Shown here piece by piece: positions 1 through 5,906 of a stretch of DNA of 7,682 nucleotides (positions are counted from its first letter, which is position 1; every line of letters starts with the position of its first letter). Source of the stretch: Syntrophomonadaceae bacterium. Lineage in GTDB: Bacteria > Bacillota > Ch66 > Ch109. The notes below the pieces were generated by a model that ran no database searches, was not told where the DNA came from, and saw nothing but the letters and a program-made list of their open reading frames with translations. Made by a program: the position numbers and the translations under genes. The stretch spans positions 1 to 7,682 of the forward strand of contig JAAZDI010000113.1 of the NCBI GenBank assembly GCA_012512295.1, read 5' to 3'.

Positions 1-227
1 ACTGCTTTCTCTTGGGACCAAACACTTAGCACCGCCGTCTCCTTCTTTAAGGTACCATCGCCAATTAAAAGGCCCAACAGATAGCCCTCTCCTTCGTTTA
101 ATCGACCCGGCCATTCGCCAAGATCCCGGTGGTTGTGGAGGAGGATTTGATCACCAGGTTTAAGTTCTCCTGCCGGTACCCATTCTCGCTCAATCCGATA
201 GCGTGTTTTATTGGCCACGCGTAAAAT
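1..227 (-). pseudogene. Intein continuation beyond the nonsense codon, open to the window edge
   Basis: After the stop, 75 consecutive sense codons remain in the nrdJ/intein frame. They encode the end of the splicing domain (ILRVANKTRYRIEREW, then AGELKPGDQILL) and the start of the endonuclease (GYLLGLLIGDGTLKK, then TAVLSVW). No frameshift or second stop is seen, so any decay is recent or the stop is an artefact. A GTG at 218-216 lies a few codons past the stop but has no ribosome site, so I do not propose a restart there. Confidence 0.8.
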
Positions 228-230
228 TTA
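228..230 (-). other. Premature TAA codon inside the intein
   Basis: The minus strand reads GAT CAC TAA ATT TTA. The stop lies directly after the block B Asp-His. Both sides encode intein sequence in the same frame with no gap, so one substitution (for instance AAA Lys to TAA) explains it better than an indel. Three other genes here end in TAA, so the codon should terminate. Confidence 0.85.
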
Positions 231-1220
231 GTGATCAGTAGTTAGGCGTAAAGTATACCCCTCTTGAGTCCGTAACCGGACAACCGCTTTGGTGGCTGTT
301 TTAAAAAACCCTTTTTCCCCCGTGAGAAAGAGTTTTCCATTAACCACTGCGGTAAAACGGCCACCGATCAAGTCTTTAACCTGTCTTGGGCCATTGGCCG
401 TGAAAACCCAAGTGTCTGCTGTCACACAGGGGTTGGTCGCATTGATCTGGTTAACCGGTACCGGATTGGTTTCGGTGAGCCGATCTAAAAAAATGACGCC
501 CGGATCGCCACAAGCCCAGGCCGCTTCCATGATCTCGTTCCATAACTGCCTAGCCGGCAGGGTATCCCGCACTTCCCCATTAAAGCGCAACTCCCAGAGT
601 TCGTCATTTTGCACCGCCTGCATGAACTTGTCTGTTACGCCGACCGACAGGTTAAAGTTTTCGATTCCGCCTTCGCGCTTAACCCGGATGAAATCCCGGA
701 CCTCCGGGTGATCGCAGTTTAAAATCCCCATAAACGCCCCACGCCGGACCCCGCCTTGCTTAATCATCCCGGCACTGGAATCATAGAGCCGAATCAGTTC
801 AACAACCCCGCTAGCTTGTCCCTTGGTGGAGCGCACTAAATCCCCTTTTGGTCGAATCTTGGAAAAATTGTAGCCTAAGCCACCGCCAGATTTACACACT
901 AAGGCCGAATCCTTTAAGGTCTGATACATTGAATCAAGACTGTCTTCCACATCCAGGACAAAACAGGCTCCTGGCTGCCAGGGCCGGTCCGGCTTGCCCA
1001 TATTGGCCCAAATGGGGGTGGACGGAACAAAATCGCGCCGATCAATGATCTCCGCAAATTGACTAGCCCATAGTTCCCGCTCTTCAGGTTTTTCCGCCTG
1101 GGCAGCACAGTTGCTTATCCGGCTGACCGCTTCGGTAGGGGTCTCGATAATCTCCCGCTGTTCGTTTCGCATCGCGTACCGGTCATTAAAGATAGCCATT
1201 CCGTTTGGCGTCAGTTCCAC
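228..1220 (-). CDS. nrdJ: Class II (adenosylcobalamin-dependent) ribonucleotide reductase, N-terminal part, intein-interrupted and ended by an in-frame TAA
   Basis: NrdJ reduces ribonucleotides to deoxyribonucleotides using a B12-derived radical and needs no oxygen. Residues 1-264 are host (extein) sequence with strong NrdJ character: TPIWANMGKPDRPWQPGAC with Cys86, one of the redox-pair cysteines; KSGGGLGYNFS; the segment IKQGGVRRGAFMGILNCDHP; and GDPGVIFLDRL leading to NQINATNP. In an uninterrupted enzyme the next residues would be Cys-Gly-Glu, the Cys carrying the thiyl radical. Instead an intein begins at Cys265. Translation then meets TAA at 228-230, giving a 330-residue product without most of the catalytic barrel. 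The start is GTG 1220-1218 with AAGGGGG 8 nt upstream and a stop just before it. Unless the stop is an error or is suppressed, this allele cannot give active NrdJ. The rest of the gene lies beyond the left edge. Confidence 0.9.
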   Translation of the reverse strand: MELTPNGMAIFNDRYAMRNEQREIIETPTEAVSRISNCAAQAEKPEERELWASQFAEIIDRRDFVPSTPIWANMGKPDRPWQPGACFVLDVEDSLDSMYQTLKDSALVCKSGGGLGYNFSKIRPKGDLVRSTKGQASGVVELIRLYDSSAGMIKQGGVRRGAFMGILNCDHPEVRDFIRVKREGGIENFNLSVGVTDKFMQAVQNDELWELRFNGEVRDTLPARQLWNEIMEAAWACGDPGVIFLDRLTETNPVPVNQINATNPCVTADTWVFTANGPRQVKDLIGGRFTAVVNGKLFLTGEKGFFKTATKAVVRLRTQEGYTLRLTTDH

Positions 1221-1314
1221 ACTATTATCCCCCTTATATTAAAGCACTTGGATTAAAATTCAGACGATTACTTAGGTCCGGTATGATCTTTTCCAGGTAA
1301 TACTCATAGCCATG

Positions 1315-1360
1315 ACACTGGGAATTGTCTGTGGCGTAATTATCATACTACAAATAGTAA
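1315..1360 (-). promoter_or_regulatory. Candidate tandem NrdR boxes upstream of nrdJ
   Basis: TTACTATTTGTAGTAT (1360-1345) contains the perfect inverted repeat TACTA/TAGTA around four bases. It resembles the NrdR operator consensus acaCwAtATaTwGtgt in its CwA-like and TwG cores. A second, weaker match AGACAATTCCCAGTGT (1330-1315) agrees at 11 of 16 positions. The centres are 30 bp apart, near the 31-32 bp usual for paired NrdR boxes. The first box overlaps the spacer and -10 of the candidate promoter, which suits repression of a ribonucleotide reductase gene. Confidence 0.4.
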
Positions 1361-1371
1361 CTCTACTTCAA
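1342..1371 (-). promoter_or_regulatory. Candidate sigma-A-type promoter of nrdJ
   Basis: On the minus strand, TTGAAG (1371-1366, 4 of 6 to consensus) is followed after 18 nt by TATGAT (1347-1342, 5 of 6). Transcription would begin near 1335 and leave a leader of about 115 nt before the GTG start. The position after a terminator and before a new gene fits a promoter. Confidence 0.5.
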
Positions 1372-1463
1372 AAACCTTAAGGCTTATGAACCGTCATTAG
1401 CCTCAGTTTTCCATGATAACTTAACTTTCTTGAGAACAAGACATGATCTTAACAAACCTGCTT

Positions 1464-1499
1464 AGAAAACTAATCCCAACCTTCTTTCCGTTGGTTGGG
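1464..1499 (-). terminator. Intrinsic terminator after pgsA, possibly bidirectional
   Basis: A 7-bp stem CCCAACC/GGTTGGG with an 11-nt loop sits about 30 nt after the pgsA stop. On the minus strand it is followed by ATTAG then TTTT, a modest U-tract. On the plus strand the same stem is followed at once by a strong GTTTTT run. It separates the ftsE-to-pgsA cluster from nrdJ. Confidence 0.65.
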
Positions 1500-1529
1500 G
1501 TTTTTGAATAGGTTGATCGTTGCATAATA

Positions 1530-2030
1530 CTATCTTAGCAGGATCAGACCCACGCAGTGAAGAAATTTAAACAAATAACTGATAAAAGCGGCGATCATTA
1601 ACCCGATGGCCAGATATAAAAACAAATAGCCAAATTTCAACTCTAACGGAATCAACAAAATCGCCCCAAAAAAAGCAATCGTCGTTGCTTTGCCCAGCCA
1701 ATCAGCACCGATGAATTGTCCCCGCGAAGCCAGAATGCTGGCCCCGATAACCATTGCCGATTCTTTCACCAAGACAAGATAAAAATAAAGCAAAGAGATG
1801 ATATTATAAGTACCCAAATAAAACAAGACCGTTAAGAGCAAAAGCTTATCTGCCAAAGGATCTAACAATTTCCCCCAGTTTGAAGTCATCTCTAACCGGC
1901 GAGCCAAATAGCCGTCGAGCATGTCCGTTAAGCCAGCTACAAGCACTACGACAATGGCATAATATCGATTTTCCGTAAATAGCCAGCCAAAAATTGGTAT
2001 CATCAAAAAGCGAGAAAATGTTAAGGCCAT
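1530..2030 (-). CDS. pgsA: CDP-diacylglycerol-glycerol-3-phosphate 3-phosphatidyltransferase (PgsA-like)
   Basis: This is an integral membrane enzyme of the CDP-alcohol phosphatidyltransferase family. It most likely joins CDP-diacylglycerol and glycerol-3-phosphate to make phosphatidylglycerol phosphate, the first committed step to phosphatidylglycerol. The full family signature D-x2-DG-x2-AR-x8-G-x3-D-x3-D is present: Asp36, Asp39-Gly40, Ala43-Arg44, Gly53, Asp57 and Asp61, the last four of which help bind Mg2+ and substrate. Several hydrophobic helices follow, including segments at about 66-88, 117-128 and 133-155. At 166 residues it is slightly short (family about 180). The ATG at 2030 has no nearby ribosome site, and homology seems to extend a few codons upstream. 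It lies 88 nt after the minJ-like gene and before a terminator. Related enzymes (cardiolipin synthase, other CDP-alcohol transferases) share the motif, so the substrate is inferred. Confidence 0.88.
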   Translation of the reverse strand: MALTFSRFLMIPIFGWLFTENRYYAIVVVLVAGLTDMLDGYLARRLEMTSNWGKLLDPLADKLLLLTVLFYLGTYNIISLLYFYLVLVKESAMVIGASILASRGQFIGADWLGKATTIAFFGAILLIPLELKFGYLFLYLAIGLMIAAFISYLFKFLHCVGLILLR

Positions 2031-2118
2031 AGGCCAATTAAAGCTGCTTATTTACCCCACCCCCATATGAAAAAAGTATACACCTTTTAGATAAAGAGAT
2101 AAAGATTAGCAGGGCAAA

Positions 2119-3387
2119 TTAGTTAACTCTTTTTTGCAGCCAATGGCTTAACCAGCGGCTAAGTCGGCTCGAGGACTGAAAATCCAGATAGCGATCTACT
2201 TCATACCCTGGCACTGGAATGATTCCAATATCCGTTTTGGGAACTTGATGCAGCAGACCCCAGTGAATTTTCTCAGATGGTTGTTGATCAGATGATTCAT
2301 CAATTCGCCAAAAACTGATCGGTACCGGATTAGGTGAAATGCTCAAGATCTGAGTAAGCTCGAACATTGACCTTACCGGAATTCCTCCAACCTCCTTGAT
2401 AATATCGCCGCTGCGCAAACCAGCCGTATAAGCTGGCGATGGCCGAACCACGTCCAGAACACGAAGACCCCGCCGGGAAGGAATAAACCGGGGTGACCCC
2501 TCCAGCTCCTCCCTTTGGGACCGGTTGATCACTAATTCGTGCCCTAATGGTGCAAAAACTGCGGCAGCCCAGCTCAGCCATGAATAATACGAGGCAATCA
2601 AAGCCAATCCCAATAGAATCAGGCTGTAAAGTCCCAGGGTCCAGGCCGACCGTCGACCGCGCTGACCCGGGGTAACCGTGAGGGCTAACTCTCCGTAACC
2701 TAACCCGACTACAGCCGGGGCTAAACCGATGATGGTATTCTCCGGATCTAACCCAATGGGTTTTAACAGGGGCCACCAATCAGGCATAGCAATACCGGTT
2801 CCCTCCCCCCCGGTCCCGCCATAAATCGTTAGCACAATTAAGGGTACCGGCCAAAATTTCTGGAGATTAAAGCCGCCAATCCCCTGACCTTCAGCATTTC
2901 GGGTATAAATCGGCAGTGCATCCAGATGACCGCTCAAACGGATAAGAATGCTCTCCACCATGTGTAAAACGGCCACTAAGGCCATTAAGTGCGGGACATT
3001 AAAATTGGGAAAACCAATAGCCAGCGAAGTCAAACTTAATAAACCCCCGGCATAGGCAAAACAAAGTAAACGCGGGTGAATTAGCATCAGTAAAACCGCC
3101 AGGAGCAAAATATAATAAAGGCCTTCCTCCGGGAGGGTAATCCCGAAAAGGACCATTAAGAGACTGCCAAACAGACCGGCCACTATACCTAATAGCGTGG
3201 AAACCAGGGTAACCCGAATTACCGAATAATCCTTGATGCCAAATAAATAAGCTTTGACCTGTCCCATACGGGCATACTGATAAGCGATAACTCCGACCAC
3301 AATCCAAAAAATGGGGGACGACAGAATAGTGCCACTTAATTGAATCACTTGGAGTAATACCAATCCGAGGGTTTCCAATAAACCCAC
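2119..3387 (-). CDS. minJ: Polytopic membrane PDZ protein, MinJ-like
   Basis: This is probably a counterpart of MinJ, the membrane PDZ protein that links DivIVA to MinD and so helps place the division site in Firmicutes. The evidence is architecture and position, not a diagnostic motif. Several hydrophobic segments come first (roughly 35-50, 70-95, 101-116, 118-137, 145-160, 190-202, and a pair within 260-298, counting from GTG 3423). A single C-terminal PDZ domain at about 318-375 follows, with PSPAYTAGLRSGDIIKEVGG. MinJ likewise has about six membrane segments and a C-terminal PDZ, and follows ftsEX-ctpB in Bacillus. I use GTG 3387-3385, which has GGAGG 6 nt upstream (422 aa). GTG 3423 (434 aa) and TTG 3378 (419 aa) are alternatives. 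A conserved-looking APLGHEL stretch precedes the PDZ domain; its meaning is unknown. If this organism lacks MinD/DivIVA, another scaffold role is possible. Confidence 0.8.
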   Translation of the reverse strand: MGLLETLGLVLLQVIQLSGTILSSPIFWIVVGVIAYQYARMGQVKAYLFGIKDYSVIRVTLVSTLLGIVAGLFGSLLMVLFGITLPEEGLYYILLLAVLLMLIHPRLLCFAYAGGLLSLTSLAIGFPNFNVPHLMALVAVLHMVESILIRLSGHLDALPIYTRNAEGQGIGGFNLQKFWPVPLIVLTIYGGTGGEGTGIAMPDWWPLLKPIGLDPENTIIGLAPAVVGLGYGELALTVTPGQRGRRSAWTLGLYSLILLGLALIASYYSWLSWAAAVFAPLGHELVINRSQREELEGSPRFIPSRRGLRVLDVVRPSPAYTAGLRSGDIIKEVGGIPVRSMFELTQILSISPNPVPISFWRIDESSDQQPSEKIHWGLLHQVPKTDIGIIPVPGYEVDRYLDFQSSSRLSRWLSHWLQKRVN

Positions 3388-3393
3388 CTCCAG

Positions 3394-3398
3394 CCTCC
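3394..3398 (-). promoter_or_regulatory. Shine-Dalgarno site favouring GTG 3387 as the minJ-like start
   Basis: GGAGG on the minus strand lies 6 nt upstream of GTG 3387-3385. The upstream GTG 3423 has GAGG only 4 nt away. A second GGAGG (3391-3387) lies 8 nt before TTG 3378-3376, so that codon cannot be excluded. Confidence 0.5.
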
Positions 3399-3465
3399 GT
3401 CCGCCTGATAAAAACACAAGCACCTTTCCTCAAAAAGAGCCAGCGCCTGCGCAAGATTAAAAATA

Positions 3466-4608
3466 TTAAAGCTGGGTTTGAATAATTTCGATACCTTTAG
3501 CTAATTGAGAATCCTGCTGACTGTTTGGCGGCATATCGACGACTACGTTGGGTTCTATTCCCTTTTGATTGATATCATGGCCAGAGGGAGTCAGGTATTT
3601 ATGCGTCGTTAACTTAACCCCGCCACCGCCACTTAAGGGGTAGATTCCCTGAACCAATCCTTTCCCATAGGTTCTGGTGCCCACCAGGGTTCCAGAATTA
3701 GTATCCTTGATCGCCCCGGCCACTATTTCGGACGCACTGGCCGTCATATCGTTAACCAGTACCACCAGCGGCAATCCCAGATTTCCGCCATCCGCCTCAT
3801 AAATATCTTCTTGATTATCCCGACCAATTACCCTGACCACCGGTCCCCGCGGCACAAAGTGATTAACCACTTCCAGGCAGACTGAAAAATCACCGCCGCC
3901 GTTATTCCGCAGATCAACAATCAATCCCTTAACCTTCTGATCCAACAAATTATTCAGGGATTCGTTCAGTTCCTGAGCGGTATTCCCGCTAAAACTATAT
4001 AACCGAACATAGCCGATTCGTTTGTCTTGTTCAAGAACCTGGCTTTCGACTGAAGGGATATTGATTATTTCGCGCACCAAGGTTTTTTCTATTAGGGCAT
4101 TTTCTCCCTTTCGTTCAATGCATAACCGAATTTCAGTCCCTGGTTCTCCTCGCATCAGGGCAATCGCTGTGTCCAGATCCATCCCTTCGGTCCGGCGTTC
4201 GTCAATTTGCACAATCACATCCCCAACCTGCAGGCCGGCTCTTTCCGCTGGGGTACCCTTAAAGGGAGGGGCCCCCACAGTTAGTTGATTATCCCGAACC
4301 CCTACTAAAATACCCAGCCCTCCGAAGCCACCCTGGACATGAATAATCAGATCCTCATATTCTTTAGCACTCAGATAATTGGAATAGGGGTCATCAAGTG
4401 ACCCCACAATGCCCCGTAAGACACCTTCAAACATAGCTGCTGAATCAGCTGGTTCCAAAGCCTTGTTCCTGACCAACGTCGTCACCTTTAACAGCCGGGC
4501 AATCTCCTCATAATTGACCATGACTAACGAACCCAAGATAAGGTTAACCGCCAGAAAAACCGTCACTAATAACCTGAGGAATAAGTGCCACTTACTTTGA
4601 CCCTGCAT
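3466..4608 (-). CDS. ctpA: S41 family C-terminal processing protease (CtpA/CtpB type)
   Basis: This is a membrane-anchored, extracytoplasmic serine protease that trims or degrades proteins from their C-termini. Numbered from ATG 4620-4618 (384 aa), an N-terminal hydrophobic segment at about 14-36 anchors it. A PDZ domain at about 93-170 carries the GLG carboxylate-binding loop and the PAERAGLQVGDVI signature. The S41 core follows, with the catalytic dyad Ser295 (TASASE) and Lys320 (YGKG), plus Gln324; Ser to Lys spacing is 25 residues, as in E. coli Tsp. ATG 4620 touches GGGAGG with no spacing, so I place the start at the next ATG (4608-4606), 12 nt from that site, giving 380 aa; this choice is uncertain. 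In Bacillus the homologue CtpB also lies beside ftsEX and minJ and cleaves a sporulation regulator. Whether that role applies here cannot be seen. Confidence 0.93.
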   Translation of the reverse strand: MQGQSKWHLFLRLLVTVFLAVNLILGSLVMVNYEEIARLLKVTTLVRNKALEPADSAAMFEGVLRGIVGSLDDPYSNYLSAKEYEDLIIHVQGGFGGLGILVGVRDNQLTVGAPPFKGTPAERAGLQVGDVIVQIDERRTEGMDLDTAIALMRGEPGTEIRLCIERKGENALIEKTLVREIINIPSVESQVLEQDKRIGYVRLYSFSGNTAQELNESLNNLLDQKVKGLIVDLRNNGGGDFSVCLEVVNHFVPRGPVVRVIGRDNQEDIYEADGGNLGLPLVVLVNDMTASASEIVAGAIKDTNSGTLVGTRTYGKGLVQGIYPLSGGGGVKLTTHKYLTPSGHDINQKGIEPNVVVDMPPNSQQDSQLAKGIEIIQTQL

Positions 4609-4650
4609 ATTAAGGCCCATCCTCCCGCACTATTCAATACTCTGGTCCCA

Positions 4651-4691
4651 ATTATATGACCAATAATATACCATTATTAACCTCAAGACAA
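4651..4691 (-). promoter_or_regulatory. Candidate internal promoter(s) for the ctpA-minJ-pgsA part of the cluster
   Basis: The 113-nt AT-rich gap between the M23 gene and ctpA contains two overlapping sigma-A-like arrangements on the minus strand. The first is TTGTCT (4691-4686), 17 nt, TATTAT (4668-4663). The second is TTAATA (4680-4675), 18 nt, TATAAT (4656-4651), which has a perfect -10. Either would let the protease and the genes after it be transcribed apart from ftsEX. AT-rich gaps produce such matches by chance, so this is tentative. Confidence 0.4.
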
Positions 4692-4733
4692 TACTTGCTA
4701 AATTATCTGTTCAATAGCCAAATTTGTCCTTTA

Positions 4734-5888
4734 TTACAAGTAATCGTGCGGGTTAACCGGAGTGCCGTTTTTCCGAACTTCAAAGTGTAAGTGCGGCCCA
4801 GTGCTCCAGCCAGTACTACCTACTTTACCAATTATTTCACCCCGGGCGACCTTTTGTCCATTTGTTACCAAAATACTGGACTGATGGGCATACATCGTTG
4901 ATAATCCTCCACCGTGGTCGATAATCACGACTTGTCCATAAGCCCCCATCCAGCCGGTAAAGATAACCGTTCCCGATTCAGCCGCCTTGATCGGAGTTCC
5001 TTTAGCCCCCCGCAGATCAATCCCGGTGTGCATTCGTTTCTCTTTTAAGATAGGATGGATTCGCATACCATAGTCCGAGGTGATCGCGCCGCTAATCGGC
5101 CGCAGCAACTTCCCGGTGGGGGCCGGCTTGTCCGATGAAGACTTAGCCTGCAGATCCCGGATAATCCTTTCTAACCGTTTGGAATCCTGCTCCAGTTGAT
5201 TCAGGGCCCTCTCTACCGCGGCTTTGTCTTGTTCAATTTCTTTTAAGGCCTTCTCTTTTTCAGCCGTCTGCTGCTTCAGGTAAGCTTGCTTCTGCTTGGC
5301 TTCCTCCTTGACCGACTCGACTTGCAGGTAAGCTGTTTCCAACTCAATCTTGCGGGTGTTAATAATCTGTTGTTCCTTTTCAATCTCTTTAATCAATACT
5401 ACGTCCTGATCCGCAATCTTTTGCAGCAAATCAAAACGGGATAAAAAATCGGCAAAACTGGTGGAATCGAGCAGCACCTCTAGATAACTGACTTCTCCGT
5501 TCTGATAGATGCTCTTCAAGCGCTGGGCCAGGATCGCACATCGTTCCTCCATGGCCGCTTGCGCCCTCTCTAATTCCTTTTTCGCGACTTGAATCTGACT
5601 ATCCAGGACCTGCAGTTTTTTGTTTAGATATTGAATCTCCGCCTCTGTCTTGTCAATGTCTGCCTCCAGCACGTTGATTTGCTGAACCACTGTTTTTTGT
5701 TCTTTCTTAGCTTCTTCCAACTGCTTCTGGCGCAGTTCAATCTCCCGACTAACCTTTTCTAGTTCCCGCTGTCGATTTTGTAGTTCTGCTTCTGACCCGA
5801 TTACCGGTGCCAAGTAAAAACTACCAGAAGCAAAAACTAGAACGAGGCTCAAGAACAAGACTACACCTAGACGGAAACTACGAGACAC
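4734..5888 (-). CDS. Secreted coiled-coil M23 peptidase, probable FtsEX-activated murein hydrolase
   Basis: This is a predicted exported peptidoglycan endopeptidase that FtsEX would activate, in the role CwlO plays in Bacillus, PcsB in streptococci, or the EnvC system in proteobacteria. Residues 1-33 form a signal peptide or anchor with a long hydrophobic core. Residues about 33-125 and 160-250 are highly charged coiled coils rich in Glu, Lys and Gln. Between them is the hinge YLEVLLDSTSFADFLSRF (135-152), typical of this family. The C-terminal M23/LytM domain (about 260-384) is complete: zinc ligands His287 and Asp291 (HTGID) and His368 (HLHFE), with His335 and His366 as catalytic histidines. 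It therefore looks like an active enzyme, unlike EnvC, which is a degenerate activator. The start is GTG with AGGGGGG 7 nt upstream. No peptidoglycan-binding domain is visible. Confidence 0.93.
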   Translation of the reverse strand: MSRSFRLGVVLFLSLVLVFASGSFYLAPVIGSEAELQNRQRELEKVSREIELRQKQLEEAKKEQKTVVQQINVLEADIDKTEAEIQYLNKKLQVLDSQIQVAKKELERAQAAMEERCAILAQRLKSIYQNGEVSYLEVLLDSTSFADFLSRFDLLQKIADQDVVLIKEIEKEQQIINTRKIELETAYLQVESVKEEAKQKQAYLKQQTAEKEKALKEIEQDKAAVERALNQLEQDSKRLERIIRDLQAKSSSDKPAPTGKLLRPISGAITSDYGMRIHPILKEKRMHTGIDLRGAKGTPIKAAESGTVIFTGWMGAYGQVVIIDHGGGLSTMYAHQSSILVTNGQKVARGEIIGKVGSTGWSTGPHLHFEVRKNGTPVNPHDYL

Positions 5889-5906
5889 TTGAATACCCCC
5901 CTATCG

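Larger units (their letters stand above)
1..428 (-). mobile_element. Intein of RNR type with LAGLIDADG homing endonuclease, 5' part only
   Basis: An intein is a protein element that splices itself out of its host; its endonuclease spreads the element to empty alleles. The N-terminal splice block A begins at Cys265 of the host reading (codon 428-426): CVTADTWVFTANGPRQVKDL, with the nucleophilic Cys1 and the T..G...V.DL pattern. Block B is GYTLRLTTDH, with the Thr-x-x-His needed for the first N-S acyl shift. After the stop codon the same frame continues ILRVANKTRY, then a linker with AGELKPGDQILL, then endonuclease block C GYLLGLLIGDGTL (LAGLIDADG type). The remaining endonuclease blocks and the C-terminal His-Asn splice end lie off the left edge. 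The element is inserted immediately before the reductase's catalytic cysteine, which would serve as the +1 nucleophile. Confidence 0.9.
1221..1529 (-). other. Intergenic region between pgsA and nrdJ
   Basis: This 309-nt gap contains no supportable gene on either strand. It holds the post-pgsA hairpin, the nrdJ promoter and NrdR-like boxes, and the nrdJ ribosome site AAGGGGG at 1235-1229, 8 nt before GTG. An in-frame TAA at 1241-1239 blocks any longer nrdJ start. I looked for a cobalamin riboswitch, which would suit a B12-dependent enzyme, and did not find its conserved B12 box. Confidence 0.6.

Noticed and set aside
228..230. Reassignment of TAA to a sense codon in this organism
   Set aside because: The M23 peptidase, ctpA and the minJ-like gene all end at TAA in the expected C-terminal positions, so TAA is an ordinary stop here.
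225..235. A frameshift rather than a nonsense mutation in the intein
   Set aside because: Intein homology on both sides of the stop lies in the same frame with continuous spacing between block B and the following segment, so no indel is needed.
289..711. 140-codon open frame on the plus strand opposite nrdJ
   Set aside because: It lies fully antisense to strongly conserved NrdJ and intein coding sequence, has no recognisable domain, and its composition is what the opposite strand would give.
1221..1529. Cobalamin riboswitch upstream of the B12-dependent reductase
   Set aside because: A short GCCAC-containing stretch is present at about 1336-1331, but the conserved B12 box (AGTCAGGAGACC-like) and the usual multi-stem arrangement are absent.
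1846..2037. TTG-initiated frame just upstream of and overlapping pgsA
   Set aside because: It is out of frame with the perfect CDP-alcohol transferase motif and overlaps it; no family resemblance is visible.
2330..3454. Long alternative minus-strand frames within the minJ-like gene
   Set aside because: They overlap the membrane/PDZ coding frame, which has a clear PDZ signature; the alternatives have no domain and mixed, unstructured composition.
4022..4288. 88-codon open frame on the plus strand opposite ctpA
   Set aside because: It lies entirely within the conserved PDZ and protease region of ctpA on the opposite strand and shows no family resemblance or ribosome site.
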